NCBI RefSeq assembly: GCF_024741135.1
Contig: NZ_JANSUY010000001.1
Location: 855,743-919,742 of the forward strand
Length of the DNA stretch: 64,000 nucleotides
Direction of reading: 5' to 3'
Origin: Aquiflexum gelatinilyticum
Lineage (GTDB): Bacteria > Bacteroidota > Bacteroidia > Cytophagales > Cyclobacteriaceae
Each line of letters opens with the position of its first letter. Positions within the stretch are counted from its first letter, which is position 1. Below the pieces are notes generated by a model. The model was not told where the DNA came from, searched no databases, and saw nothing but the letters and a program-made list of their open reading frames with translations. The translations under genes were made by a program, and so were the position numbers. Positions 1 through 8,907 of this stretch are shown piece by piece.

Positions 1-1
1 T

Positions 2-160
2 GCCTTGATTATTATTATCAGCTTAATAGAGGGTAAAGGAAAAGACCATCCAAAAGGTATTGAGATTAACAAGGAACTTTTCCGAACAAGTATGGCCTTT
101 AAAATCGGTGCAATACTTATAGTGGGAATCTTAGCAGCTCTTTACACTGTATTCTGGTAA
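2..160 (+). CDS. C-terminal end of an SSS-family sodium/sugar symporter (partial)
   Basis: The window opens inside an open frame whose last 52 codons can be read, ending in TAA at 158-160. The peptide has a hydrophilic stretch containing GKGKDHPKGIEI and then a final membrane segment (about FKIGAILIVGILAALYTVFW). This is how sodium:solute symporters of the SGLT type end in Bacteroidota. The stop lies 12 nt before xylB, so the three genes transporter-xylB-xylA probably form a pentose operon in which this protein imports xylose into the cytoplasm. The substrate is inferred only from the neighbours. The 5' part lies outside the window, so other SSS substrates cannot be excluded. Confidence 0.75.
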   Translation, partial: ALIIIISLIEGKGKDHPKGIEINKELFRTSMAFKIGAILIVGILAALYTVFW

Positions 161-172
161 AAACCATAAAGT

Positions 173-1663
173 ATGAGAAGATTATTGATTGGGTATGACA
201 TTGGAAGTTCTTCAGTAAAAGCAACCCTTCTGGATGCGGATACAGGCAAAGTCGTTGCCTCAGAAGGTTTGCCTAAAGTTGAAATGACCATTTCCGCCCC
301 TCAAAAAGACTGGGCGGAACAAGACCCTGACATGTGGTGGAAGTATATTATTGATACCACCCATGCCATAGTCAAGGGAGGAAATATCCAAAAGGGAGAA
401 CTGAAAGCAATCGGAATTTCCTATCAGATGCATGGATTGGTTTGTGTGGATAAAAATGGAAAAGTTATCCGTCCTTCCATCATTTGGTGTGACAGCAGGG
501 CTGTAGGGATAGGAAACAAAGCCTTTGAGGAATTGGGAGAGGAATATTGCCTTCCCCATTTGTTGAATTCTCCGGGAAACTTTACGGCATCTAAGCTGAA
601 TTGGGTCAAGGAAAACGAGCCTGAGCTTTTTGCCAAAATTCATAAAATCATGCTTCCCGGTGATTACATCGCCATGAAGCTTTCCGGTGAAATCAAAACT
701 TCGGAGACAGGTCTTTCAGAAGGGATTTTCTGGGATTTCAAATCAAATGGATTGTCTAAAAAGCTATTGGAATACTACGGGATCGACGAATCCCTGATCG
801 CAGACGTGGTACCTTCTTTCTCTTTTCAGGGAAAGGTGAATTCCGAAGCTTCGGAAATTTTGGGAATAGAAACGGGCGTACCGATTACCTACCGGGCCGG
901 CGACCAACCCAATAATGCCTTTTCTCTAAATGTATTGGAAGAAGGCGAATTGGCAACGACTGCAGGTACAAGCGGGACAGTATATGGAGTAAGTACACGA
1001 GCGGTATATGACCCGAAATCCAGAGTAAATACCTTTGTCCATGTCAATCACAAGCAGGAAGATCCAAAATATGGTGTTTTGCTTTGTGTCAACGGTACAG
1101 GAATTTTGAATTCCTGGCTCAAAAAACTACTGGGAGGTGAAAGTATTTCCTATCCTGAAATGAATGACATGGCAGCGCAGGTTCCGATAGGATCTGAAGG
1201 TCTGAAGTTCATTCCATTTGGAAACGGTGTGGAAAGGATCATGGAAAACAAATCCGTGGATGCGCATCTTTCAGGCATCAATCTTCTCAAGCATGACAAG
1301 AGACATGTTCTCCGGGCAGGGCAAGAGGGGATAGTTGCTTCGCTGACTTATGGTTTTAGCATCATGAAAGACATGGGCCTAAATCTCAACACTGTCAAAG
1401 CGGGAAGAGCAAATATGTTTTTGAGTCCATTGTTCAGAGAGGCTTTTGTCAATATGAACGATGTCACTCTAGAACTCTATGATACTGACGGTTCGCAAGG
1501 TGCAGCCCGAGGTGCCGGGATCGGGGCTGGAATTTATGCCTCTCCAAAAGAAGCATTTCAGGGTCTTGAAAAATTAGCATCAAAAGAACCTGACCCTTCT
1601 TTGGTCATTGCCTATAAGGAAGTCTATGAAAGTTGGTTGGATGCATTAAAAAAAGTGCAGTGA
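173..1663 (+). CDS. xylB: Xylulokinase (FGGY family)
   Basis: A 496-residue FGGY carbohydrate kinase, the usual length for bacterial xylulokinase, phosphorylating D-xylulose to xylulose-5-phosphate in the cytoplasm. The N-terminal FGGY_N half starts with the phosphate-binding motif YDIGSSSVKATLLD. The substrate-loop motif MHGLVCVD follows near residue 85. The C-terminal ATPase half carries AGDQPNNAF and the glycine-rich TTAGTSGTVYG near residues 240-270, and GSQGAARGAGIGAG near 440. It starts 12 nt after the transporter stop and is followed by xylA, so identity is supported by both sequence and context. The gap to xylA (219 nt) is filled by a heptanucleotide repeat block, so xylA may be partly uncoupled. 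Confidence 0.93.
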   Translation: MRRLLIGYDIGSSSVKATLLDADTGKVVASEGLPKVEMTISAPQKDWAEQDPDMWWKYIIDTTHAIVKGGNIQKGELKAIGISYQMHGLVCVDKNGKVIRPSIIWCDSRAVGIGNKAFEELGEEYCLPHLLNSPGNFTASKLNWVKENEPELFAKIHKIMLPGDYIAMKLSGEIKTSETGLSEGIFWDFKSNGLSKKLLEYYGIDESLIADVVPSFSFQGKVNSEASEILGIETGVPITYRAGDQPNNAFSLNVLEEGELATTAGTSGTVYGVSTRAVYDPKSRVNTFVHVNHKQEDPKYGVLLCVNGTGILNSWLKKLLGGESISYPEMNDMAAQVPIGSEGLKFIPFGNGVERIMENKSVDAHLSGINLLKHDKRHVLRAGQEGIVASLTYGFSIMKDMGLNLNTVKAGRANMFLSPLFREAFVNMNDVTLELYDTDGSQGAARGAGIGAGIYASPKEAFQGLEKLASKEPDPSLVIAYKEVYESWLDALKKVQ

Positions 1664-1671
1664 TCGGTTTT

Positions 1672-1866
1672 TGCAGTTTACAGTACATAGTTTACAGTGT
1701 GCAGTCCCAGCGTATATTGAGTACATACCAGTTACTGAATACTGCTTACTGAACACTGAATACTGCTTACTGATCACTGAACACTGCTTACTGAACACTG
1801 CCAACTGACCACTGAATACCGAACACTGCTTACTCAAATCTCACATCTCAAATCTCAAATCTAAAA
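1672..1866 (+). repeat. Heptanucleotide-phased repeat block between xylB and xylA
   Basis: Almost the whole xylB-xylA gap is made of 7-nt units. From 1672 to 1706 five units carry CAGT in one orientation (tgcagtt, tacagta, catagtt, tacagtg, tgcagtc). From 1734 to 1831 fourteen contiguous units begin ACTG or ACCG (actgaat, actgctt, actgaac and variants), the reverse complement of the first theme. The phase runs on unbroken into five units related to tctcaaa (1832-1866). The two orientations could pair as a long imperfect stem. No protein is likely here. Its function is unknown. Confidence 0.85.
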
Positions 1867-1882
1867 ATAACCTATAAATACC

Positions 1883-3196
1883 ATGTCAAAAACCTATTTT
1901 CCAAACATCGACAAAATCAAGTTTGAAGGAAAAGGCTCAAAAAATCCATTTGCTTTCAAATATTATGATGAAAATAAAATCATTGGAGGGAAGACCCTGA
2001 AGGAACATTTTAAGTTTTCAATTGCCTATTGGCATACCTTCTGTGCCACAGGTGCTGATCCTTTTGGACCGGGCACGATGGAGAGACCTTGGGACGCCAA
2101 TCCAGATGCGGTTCAGAGAGCGAAAGACAAAATGGATGCGGCCTTTGAATTCATCACCAAAATCGGAGCTCCTTACTATTGCTTCCATGACATCGATCTC
2201 ATAGATGAAGGAAATTCCCTTTCCGAATACGAAAACAGGATGCAGATCATCACTGATTATGCCAAGCAAAAACAAAGTGAAACCGGGGTGAAGTTGCTTT
2301 GGGGGACAGCCAATGTATTCTCCAATCCACGCTATATGAACGGTGCTTCTACCAATCCCGACTTCAATGTCGTGACTTGGGCAGGAACTCAGGTGAAAAA
2401 TGCGATCGATGCCACCATCAAATTAGGCGGAGAAAATTATGTGTTCTGGGGAGGAAGAGAAGGTTATATGTCTCTTTTGAATACCGACATGAAACGTGAA
2501 ACCGAGCATCTTGGCAGATTTTTGACCATGGCTAGGGATTATGCAAGAAAGAACGGATTTAAAGGAACGTTCTTTATCGAGCCAAAGCCGATGGAACCTA
2601 CCAAACACCAATATGACTATGATTCCGCCACAGTGATCGGTTTCTTGAGACATTTTGGGTTGGATAAGGATTTCAAATTGAATATCGAAGTCAACCATGC
2701 GACATTGGCGGGCCATACTTTCCAACATGAACTACAGGTAGCAGCTGATGCAGGGATGTTGGGTTCCATCGATGCCAACAGAGGAGATGCGCAAAACGGA
2801 TGGGATACCGACCAATTTGCCATCAACCTTCAGGAATTGACTGAAGCGATGTTGGTGATCCTTCAAGGCGGAGGCTTACAAGGTGGAGGAGTAAACTTTG
2901 ATGCGAAAGTAAGAAGGAATTCCACAGACCTTGAAGATCTTTTCTTGGCACATATTGGCTCCATGGATGCTTTCGCAAGAGGCATGTTGATCGCAAATGA
3001 TATTTTGGAAAACTCAGCTTACCTAGATCTGAGAAAGCAGCGTTATGCTTCATTTGATGCAGGAAAAGGAAAAGAATTCGAAGAAGGAAAGCTGACTTTG
3101 GAGGATTTGAGAAGCTTGGCAGTTGCCAACGGCGAACCAAAACAAACAAGCGGCAAGCAGGAATTGTACGAAAATATCCTGAATGAATTCATTTAG
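1883..3196 (+). CDS. xylA: Xylose isomerase
   Basis: A 437-residue protein matching the long (class II) xylose isomerases, a TIM-barrel metalloenzyme that interconverts D-xylose and D-xylulose in the cytoplasm. Family motifs are clear: FHDIDL near residue 100 with the catalytic histidine and aspartate, the VFWGGREGY block near 185, the metal-binding IEPKP near 232, [14 protein letters not shown] near 270, and GSIDANRGD near 295. It is followed by an intrinsic terminator 20 nt downstream, so it closes the transporter-xylB-xylA unit. No signal peptide is present. Assignment is secure. The start ATG is the first in frame and gives the usual family N-terminus. Confidence 0.96.
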   Translation: MSKTYFPNIDKIKFEGKGSKNPFAFKYYDENKIIGGKTLKEHFKFSIAYWHTFCATGADPFGPGTMERPWDANPDAVQRAKDKMDAAFEFITKIGAPYYCFHDIDLIDEGNSLSEYENRMQIITDYAKQKQSETGVKLLWGTANVFSNPRYMNGASTNPDFNVVTWAGTQVKNAIDATIKLGGENYVFWGGREGYMSLLNTDMKRETEHLGRFLTMARDYARKNGFKGTFFIEPKPMEPTKHQYDYDSATVIGFLRHFGLDKDFKLNIEVNHATLAGHTFQHELQVAADAGMLGSIDANRGDAQNGWDTDQFAINLQELTEAMLVILQGGGLQGGGVNFDAKVRRNSTDLEDLFLAHIGSMDAFARGMLIANDILENSAYLDLRKQRYASFDAGKGKEFEEGKLTLEDLRSLAVANGEPKQTSGKQELYENILNEFI

Positions 3197-3216
3197 GATT
3201 TAACCCATCATACATG

Positions 3217-3251
3217 AAAAAACCGTCTAGTGTCAACTAGACGGTTTTTTT
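3217..3251 (+). terminator. Intrinsic terminator after xylA
   Basis: A 14-bp perfect stem (aaaaaaccgtctag with its reverse complement) around a 6-nt loop, followed by a T run. It sits about 20 nt after the xylA stop codon. The A tract on the 5' side makes it usable from both strands. Confidence 0.9.
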
Positions 3252-3315
3252 ATTTGGTGCTAGGCGTAACCGATAGGCGGATCCGCGAAAATTGCGGGAT
3301 GCAATTAAGCCCCGA

Positions 3316-3695
3316 GAATAGAAATTTCAATGGTTTACTAATAAGGAATCTTATACTTCAGGGAAATCTTTTATTGGAACATCTGTGGGGAGGAGGTCGG
3401 CGGACCGGGCCGGCGGTGGCACTGCGCGCGGATAGGATTCCACCGACTTGCCTTTTTTGGTTATTTTTTGTGGTAAGACAAAAAGTGACACGAGAAAAGA
3501 TCGTCGAGATTTAGTCAAATAATTGAAAAAGAGAAAGACGACCTTCCAAATTAATTGAACCTTCCCTGTTTTTGGTGCGAAGCCAATTCCTGACTTTCCC
3601 TTTTTGCTCCCAAAAACTAACGACATCCATTTTCTATAACACCTTGCACGGGGCTAATATTATTCAGCCCGCTTCGGGGCTGTTGGTCGAAGGAG
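3316..3695. repeat. Non-coding tandem duplication, copy A
   Basis: First copy of a long repeat that fills the gap between xylA and the GH43 gene. It starts with gaatagaaatttcaatggtt, has a sharply GC-rich core at about 3390-3440 (ggtcggcgga and gccggcggtggc words) in otherwise AT-rich DNA, and ends with a gcccgcttcggggctg hairpin-like tail. Short open frames in both strands recur in both copies but have no recognisable domains or start signals, so I do not call them genes. It resembles a dispersed extragenic repeat rather than a protein remnant. Confidence 0.8.
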
Positions 3696-3701
3696 ACCCT
3701 A

Positions 3702-4155
3702 GAATAGAAATTTAAATGGTTTACTAATAAAGAATCTTATACTTCAGAGAAATCTTTTATTGGAACAACTGTGGGGAGGAGGTCGGCGGACCGGGCCGGC
3801 GGTGGCTCTGCGCGCGGATAGGATTCCGCCCACTTGCCTTTTTTTGGTTACTTTTTGTGGTAAAGCCTGCCCCGTATTTATCGGGGACAAAAAGTGACAC
3901 GAGAAAAGATCGTCGAGATTTAGTCAAATAATTGAAAAAGAGAAAGACGACCTTCCAAATTAATTGAACCTTCCCTGTTTTTGGTGGGAAACCAATTCCA
4001 ATATTTTCTTTTTTGCTTCCAAAAACCAAAGGCAACTCATTTTCTGAAACCCCGAGCTGCGGTGCATGGAAATTTGTTTGGGTATAAAAATCAGAGAAGC
4101 GCCTTGCACGGGGCTACTGATATTCCGCCCGCTTCGGGGCTGTTTGTCGAAGGAG
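3702..4155. repeat. Non-coding tandem duplication, copy B with two insertions
   Basis: Second copy, offset by about 386 nt and nearly identical to copy A over most of its length. It differs by two insertions. One is about 22 nt near 3864-3885, a small hairpin (cccc-g-tatttat-cgggg type). The other is about 50 nt near 4048-4101, placed before the shared gccttgcacggggct tail. These indels suggest a layered, modular element. Both copies together lie between two strong terminators (3217-3251 and 4210-4249). Confidence 0.8.
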
Positions 4156-4209
4156 CTAAAATCAGAATATTTCCCTCCCATTTGATTGTTGAAAAGTGCA
4201 ATCATAAAT

Positions 4210-4249
4210 AAAAAAACACCGTCAAGAATCACTTGACGGTGTTTTTTTC
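4210..4249 (-). terminator. Bidirectional terminator before the GH43 3' end
   Basis: A 16-bp stem (aaaaaacaccgtcaag with its complement) around a 5-nt loop, with an A run on one side and a T run on the other. It lies about 30 nt past the stop of the minus-strand GH43 gene and would also stop any plus-strand transcript leaving the repeat block. Confidence 0.85.
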
Positions 4250-4282
4250 TCAAATCTCACGTCTCACATCTCAAATCTCCAT
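4248..4282. repeat. Heptad repeat (TCTCAMA type) touching the GH43 stop codon
   Basis: Five contiguous 7-nt units: tctcaaa, tctcacg, tctcaca, tctcaaa, tctccat. The array runs from the terminator tail into the stop codon of the minus-strand GH43 gene. The same word family occurs upstream of xylA (1832-1866). Confidence 0.75.
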
Positions 4283-5376
4283 TACTTCCTCATCGGCTCA
4301 ATGGTCTGGATCGTGCCATCTTCATTGTGTACCAATTCGGTCATTTTGATATTGCGGAGGTGAGTTTTGTTTGCGAGTTCGGTGTCATGGTAGAAGAGAT
4401 ACCATTTGCCTTCGAACTCTACTATCGAATGGTGGTTGGTCCATCCCTGAACAGGATTAAGAACCACTCCTTGGTAAGTAAATGGTCCATAAGGATTGTC
4501 ACCTGTTGCGTAGGCAATGAAATGGGTATCACCTGTTGAGTAGGAGAGATAATATTTCCCATTATACTTGTGCATCCACGCTGCTTCAAAAAACCTTCTG
4601 TTGTTATCACCTGCCAAAATTGGATTTCCCAAGGAATCCAAAATCTGAACAGGTTTTGCTGCCTCTGCTAGTTCCATCATGTCATCAGCCAACTTTGCCA
4701 TTTGGGGCATGAGCGAAGGTTGGTCAGGAGCAGGAATTCCATCTGTAGGTCCTGCCCCGACAGGTTGGTGCTTACCGTCCCGATATTGCTGCAATTGTCC
4801 ACCCCAGATTCCTCCCCAATACATAAAATAGCTGCCATCGTCATCTTTGAAAACTGCAGGGTCTATACTGAAGGTACCTTTCATCGGTTCGGGATTGGCA
4901 ACAAAAGGACCATAAGGTTCATCAGAAACTGCGACTCCGATTTTGAATATGTCATTGGCATCTTTTGCAGGAAAATAGAGAAAATACTTTCCGTCTTTTT
5001 CCGCTGCATCAGGGGCCCACATTTGTCTTTTTGCCCAAGCCACGTCTGCCACATCCAATACTTTGCCATGATCTGTGATCACACCACCGGGCTTTTCCAT
5101 AGAATATACATGGTAATCCACCATGTTAAAGTGAGCACCCATATCATCCTCTTTTACATCAGATTCCACATCATGGGAAGGATAAATGTAGATTTTTCCC
5201 TCAAATACATGGGCAGAAGGGTCAGCGGTAAACAAATCACTAATTAATGGTGGATTTAAAAATTTGGAGGTTTCTGTTGATTCTACCGCCTTTTCTTCTG
5301 TTTTTGGTCCACAAGAAAAAATCACAAAAGGAAGTAAAGCGGTAAGTAGAAGGGTTTTTTCTAATCTTGTTTTCAT
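4282..5376 (-). CDS. GH43 family glycosidase lipoprotein (xylosidase/arabinosidase type)
   Basis: A 364-residue five-bladed beta-propeller glycosidase. The signal peptide ends in a lipobox (FSCG, Cys22), so it is probably anchored in the outer membrane or periplasmic leaflet. GH43 landmarks are visible: the catalytic-base region FTADPSAHVFEGKIYIYPSHD (Asp52), SIDPAVFKDDDGSYFMYWGG (Asp172, pKa modulator position) and RRFFEAAWMHKYNGKYYLSY (Glu264, general acid). There is no extra C-terminal module. GH43 members release xylose or arabinose from xylan or arabinan side chains. The nearby xylAB genes make a xylan role likely, but the exact linkage is not readable. It is divergent from the sulfatase at 5479. 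Confidence 0.88.
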   Translation of the reverse strand: MKTRLEKTLLLTALLPFVIFSCGPKTEEKAVESTETSKFLNPPLISDLFTADPSAHVFEGKIYIYPSHDVESDVKEDDMGAHFNMVDYHVYSMEKPGGVITDHGKVLDVADVAWAKRQMWAPDAAEKDGKYFLYFPAKDANDIFKIGVAVSDEPYGPFVANPEPMKGTFSIDPAVFKDDDGSYFMYWGGIWGGQLQQYRDGKHQPVGAGPTDGIPAPDQPSLMPQMAKLADDMMELAEAAKPVQILDSLGNPILAGDNNRRFFEAAWMHKYNGKYYLSYSTGDTHFIAYATGDNPYGPFTYQGVVLNPVQGWTNHHSIVEFEGKWYLFYHDTELANKTHLRNIKMTELVHNEDGTIQTIEPMRK

Positions 5377-5425
5377 AGGTTATAGGTTTTTTGACCTCTA
5401 AAAATAGGGATAAGCATTGATATTC

Positions 5426-5458
5426 TTTGATGTTTTTCAATAATTTCAGGTATCTTGA
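5426..5458 (+). promoter_or_regulatory. Candidate Bacteroidota-type promoter for the first sulfatase
   Basis: TTTG at 5426-5429, a 21-nt spacer, then TATCTTGA at 5451-5458 (6 of 8 matches to TAnnTTTG). It lies just upstream of the ATG at 5479 in the short gap shared with the divergent GH43 gene. Match is partial. Confidence 0.35.
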
Positions 5459-5478
5459 TTGTAAGATCCAAAACCTGA

Positions 5479-7218
5479 ATGACCATGAAATTCACGCCCT
5501 CATTATGTTTTTTACTTTTGTTTGCTTGGTTATTCTTCAGTTCATGTCAGGTAAAACCCACCCCTCCAAAACCTAATGTTTTACTCATCATCACGGATGA
5601 CCAAGGTTGGGGAGATTTATCATTCCATGGCAATAAGCTGATTGAAACCCCCAATATTGATTCTTTGGCTTCCCAATCTATAGTTTTTGACAGGTTTTAT
5701 GTTTCCCCGGTCTGTGCACCTACAAGGGCAAGTCTTCTTACAGGAAGATATCATCCTGCAACCGGCACCACTTGGGTGACACACAGAATGGAAGTGATGC
5801 GGGAGGAAGAATTGACCATTGCTGAGATCCTTCAGTCCAACGGGTATAGGACAGGCTTATTCGGTAAATGGCATCAGGGGAAACAATTCCCCCATGACCC
5901 TATCGGTCAGGGTTTTGAGGAGTTTTTGGGATTTACGGAAGGCCATCTCAACAATTACTTTGACAGCAAACTCACCCATAATTTTGAAGAAGTCCCTTTT
6001 GAAGGTTATTTGCCGGATTTCCTGACTGACAAAACGGTGGATTTTATGGAAGGAGAAGCTCCTTTTTTTGCGATGATTTCTTTTAATACTCCCCACAGTC
6101 CTTTTCAGGTTCCTGACAGTTATTTTGACAAATACAAAGTCAAAGGCCTCAGTGACAAGGACGCTGCGGTTTACGGAATGGTTGAGAATATTGATGACAA
6201 CATCGGTAAGCTGATGTCTTTTCTCAAACAAAGCGGGAAACTTGACAATACCATAGTCATCTTTATGACAGACAATGGACCCAATGGCGTGAGATTCAAC
6301 GGTGGCATGAAAGGGACCAAAGCCCATTTGGATGAAGGAGGGGTGAGGGTTCCTTTTTTTATGCGGATTCCCGGTCAAGATACTCAAGTGATCAAACCTT
6401 GGGCAGCACACATTGATGTGCTTCCGACTTTGATGGATATTTTGGAAATAAAGATCGCTGAAGAAATTGAAGTTCACGGCAAAAGTCTATTGCCGTTGAT
6501 CAAGGGTAATCCGCAATGGGAGGACAGGTACTTTTTTACTCATCATGTCAATCAGGATTTTGATACGATTCCTGGAGCGATTCGAAATCAAAAGTATCTT
6601 TTGACCCTGCAAAAAAACAAAAAAGAGCTCTACGATCTGGAAAATGATTATTCCCAAAACCATAACATCCTTGTTGAAAATACCCAATTGGCAGAATTGA
6701 TGGAGAAGGAATATTTGGCTTGGTTTCAAAATGTAACAAAAAAAGGAATAACTCCGCCTTTGATCCAAGTGGGACATGCGCATGTTCCCCGAATAGAACT
6801 CCCTGCACCGGATGGAAAAATGGAGGGAGGAGTCATGTTCAAAGGAAAAATGGGTTGGGCCAATGATTGGTTTGTGGGATTTTCATCAGAAGCCGATCGG
6901 GTATCTTGGGACATTGAGACGGTGCAGGACAGTGACTATGAGATTTATCTCCAACTTTCAAATGCAGCTCCTTTCCAAATAATACTTGAAATGAATGAAG
7001 ATGAATGGGAAATAGAAGTGCCAAAAGCCTATTTTGCTGAAGAAATTTCGAGTCCGGACCGAGTTCCCCGGGGGGAAGTAACAGAAAAAAAATGGCCTCT
7101 TGTCCCTTTAGGTAAAAAGAGGTTTGAAAAAGGACCGCTGAAACTTGCCTTAGGGACAAAAGGCGGAGCGGATGCCAACCTTGAGATAAAGTCAGTTATT
7201 TTGAAAAGAGTGGATTGA
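5479..7218 (+). CDS. S1 family sulfatase, lipoprotein
   Basis: A 579-residue formylglycine-dependent sulfatase that hydrolyses sulfate esters on glycans. Signal peptide and lipobox (SSCQ, Cys23) place it in the cell envelope. The alkaline-phosphatase-like fold shows LLIITDDQGWGD (metal-binding Asp40, Asp41) and the maturation motif CAPTRASLLTGR (Cys79, Arg83), where Cys becomes formylglycine. FMTDNGPNG near residue 262 holds further metal ligands. The last 130 residues form an additional beta-rich region. A second in-frame ATG at 5485 gives MKFTPS and is an equally good start. It is followed after 18 nt by another sulfatase, so the two are probably co-transcribed. No maturase gene is in the window. 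The substrate is not readable. Confidence 0.93.
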   Translation: MTMKFTPSLCFLLLFAWLFFSSCQVKPTPPKPNVLLIITDDQGWGDLSFHGNKLIETPNIDSLASQSIVFDRFYVSPVCAPTRASLLTGRYHPATGTTWVTHRMEVMREEELTIAEILQSNGYRTGLFGKWHQGKQFPHDPIGQGFEEFLGFTEGHLNNYFDSKLTHNFEEVPFEGYLPDFLTDKTVDFMEGEAPFFAMISFNTPHSPFQVPDSYFDKYKVKGLSDKDAAVYGMVENIDDNIGKLMSFLKQSGKLDNTIVIFMTDNGPNGVRFNGGMKGTKAHLDEGGVRVPFFMRIPGQDTQVIKPWAAHIDVLPTLMDILEIKIAEEIEVHGKSLLPLIKGNPQWEDRYFFTHHVNQDFDTIPGAIRNQKYLLTLQKNKKELYDLENDYSQNHNILVENTQLAELMEKEYLAWFQNVTKKGITPPLIQVGHAHVPRIELPAPDGKMEGGVMFKGKMGWANDWFVGFSSEADRVSWDIETVQDSDYEIYLQLSNAAPFQIILEMNEDEWEIEVPKAYFAEEISSPDRVPRGEVTEKKWPLVPLGKKRFEKGPLKLALGTKGGADANLEIKSVILKRVD

Positions 7219-7236
7219 AAAAAAACAAAAGATGCT

Positions 7237-8907
7237 ATGAATAAAATATTTGCCTTGTTGATTGTAGTCTTGATGGTAACGGAAACAACCGCAAAGATGG
7301 ACAGCCTTGGGTCCAATCAGGAAAAAGGAAGACCAAATATCATCTTTATCATGTCGGATGACCATGCCTATCAGGCCATCAGTGCCTACGATGACAGGCT
7401 GATCCAGACCCCAAATATTGACAGGATTGCCAATAATGGAATGCTTTTTTCCAATGCCTGCGTCACAAATTCCATTTGTGCACCTTCTCGTGCGACGATT
7501 TTGACAGGGAAGCATTCCCATCTCAACGGCAAAACTGACAACCATTTCCCCTTTGATACGACCATGGTCACTTTTCCCCAACTGCTAAAAGCCAATGGTT
7601 ATCAGACTGCCATGTTTGGGAAACTGCATTTTGGTAACAATCCAAAGGGCTTTGATCAATTCAAGATTTTGCCGGGACAGGGGGCTTATTACAATCCGAC
7701 TTTTATCACCAAAAACGAAGGTACCATCGAGGTAGAGGGCTATGTCACTGACTTGATTACAGACTTTACTTTGGATTGGTTGGAGAATGAAAGGAAGGAG
7801 GAAGATCCGTTTTTTTTGATGTATCTCCACAAGGCCCCTCATCGGGAGTGGCTACCTGCTGAGCGCCATCTAGAGGAATTCTCCAAAAAAACATTTCCTG
7901 AGCCGGCCACCCTTTTTGATGATTATTCTGGAAGAGGTTCTGCTGCAAAAGAGGCTGAAATGAATCTTTTGACCCATATGAATTGGTCAGGGGATTCCAA
8001 ATTGTATCCGGAAGTGATGGATCAGTTGGGAATTCCGGATGCATCGGGTTGGGACAAAGGAGCTTTTCAAAGAGAGGTTGGGAGGATGAGTCCTGCTCAA
8101 AGAGCCAATTGGGACAAAGTTTATGGCCCAATGAATGATTCATTTGTCAAATCATATCACTCTATGAATGAGGTAGATAAAATGAAATGGCGGTATCAAA
8201 GGTACATGCAGGATTACCTTGGAACCATTGCCGCTGTCGACGAAAATGTCGGAAGGGTTTTGGACTACCTTGAGGAAAATGGTTTGATGGAAAACACCAT
8301 CATCGTCTATACTTCGGATCAAGGATTTTATCTAGGAGAACATGGTTGGTTTGATAAGAGGTTTGTCTATGATGAGTCTTTCAAAACCCCATTGATGATC
8401 TCATGGCATGGAAAAATCAAGCCTGGAAGCAAGTCAGATGAAATGGTTCAGAACCTTGATTTTGCTCAGACTTTTCTCGAAGCAGCCAATATCGAAGCAC
8501 CATCAGACATGCAAGGAGAAAGTCTGATGCCTTTGCTAATAGGGCAGTCGGATAAGTGGGACAGGGATGCCGTGTACTATCATTATTACGAGTACCCCTC
8601 TATCCACATGGTCAAAAGGCATTACGCCATTGTGACCAAGGAGTATAAGTTGATCCATTTTTATTATGATGTGGATGAATGGGAATTATATGACAGGAAA
8701 AATGATCCAAAGGAAATGAAAAACGTCTATGAAGATCCTGCCTATGCTTCTATAAAAAAGACGCTTCATGGACAATTGAAAGCCCTTAGAATTAAATATG
8801 GCGACTCTTCCCAAATCAGTCAAGAACTGCTCGAAAGGTATCTCAAAGAAGTAGGCAATACCCAAGGTTCTTTTGTACGTTCCTTTAAGAAAGTTGGGAA
8901 TGAATGA
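7237..8907 (+). CDS. S1 family sulfatase, N-acetylglucosamine-6-sulfatase-like
   Basis: A 556-residue sulfatase with a short signal peptide and no lipobox, so probably periplasmic or secreted. Metal ligands IFIMSDDHAYQ (Asp41, Asp42), maturation motif NSICAPSRATILTGKH (Cys81, Arg85), then SDQGFYLGEHGWFDKR near residue 360 and YELY/DPKE at the C-terminus typical of the family. The NSICAPSR and LGEHGWFDKR blocks resemble the branch that includes GlcNAc-6-sulfatases, but this is a recollection-based guess. It follows the previous sulfatase by 18 nt, which suggests joint desulfation of one glycan. It uses a Cys-type motif, so either an FGE or a radical-SAM maturase elsewhere could activate it. 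Confidence 0.92.
   Translation: MNKIFALLIVVLMVTETTAKMDSLGSNQEKGRPNIIFIMSDDHAYQAISAYDDRLIQTPNIDRIANNGMLFSNACVTNSICAPSRATILTGKHSHLNGKTDNHFPFDTTMVTFPQLLKANGYQTAMFGKLHFGNNPKGFDQFKILPGQGAYYNPTFITKNEGTIEVEGYVTDLITDFTLDWLENERKEEDPFFLMYLHKAPHREWLPAERHLEEFSKKTFPEPATLFDDYSGRGSAAKEAEMNLLTHMNWSGDSKLYPEVMDQLGIPDASGWDKGAFQREVGRMSPAQRANWDKVYGPMNDSFVKSYHSMNEVDKMKWRYQRYMQDYLGTIAAVDENVGRVLDYLEENGLMENTIIVYTSDQGFYLGEHGWFDKRFVYDESFKTPLMISWHGKIKPGSKSDEMVQNLDFAQTFLEAANIEAPSDMQGESLMPLLIGQSDKWDRDAVYYHYYEYPSIHMVKRHYAIVTKEYKLIHFYYDVDEWELYDRKNDPKEMKNVYEDPAYASIKKTLHGQLKALRIKYGDSSQISQELLERYLKEVGNTQGSFVRSFKKVGNE

Noticed and set aside
1646..1837. 63-residue minus-strand frame with repeated SVFSKQYSV-like peptides
   Set aside because: It is the translation of the heptanucleotide block; three 7-nt units make a 7-residue period. 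No start signal or homology.
1734..1866. Possible CRISPR array
   Set aside because: Units are 7 nt, degenerate and without spacers; no cas gene in the window.
3230..4253. Several frames of 76-97 residues in the duplicated region, similar between copies
   Set aside because: They recur only because the DNA is duplicated; frames shift at the insertions and no domain, start signal or coding bias is visible.
4702..5247. 181-residue plus-strand frame
   Set aside because: Antisense shadow of the GH43 gene.
5857..6477. 206-residue minus-strand frame
   Set aside because: Antisense shadow of the first sulfatase gene.
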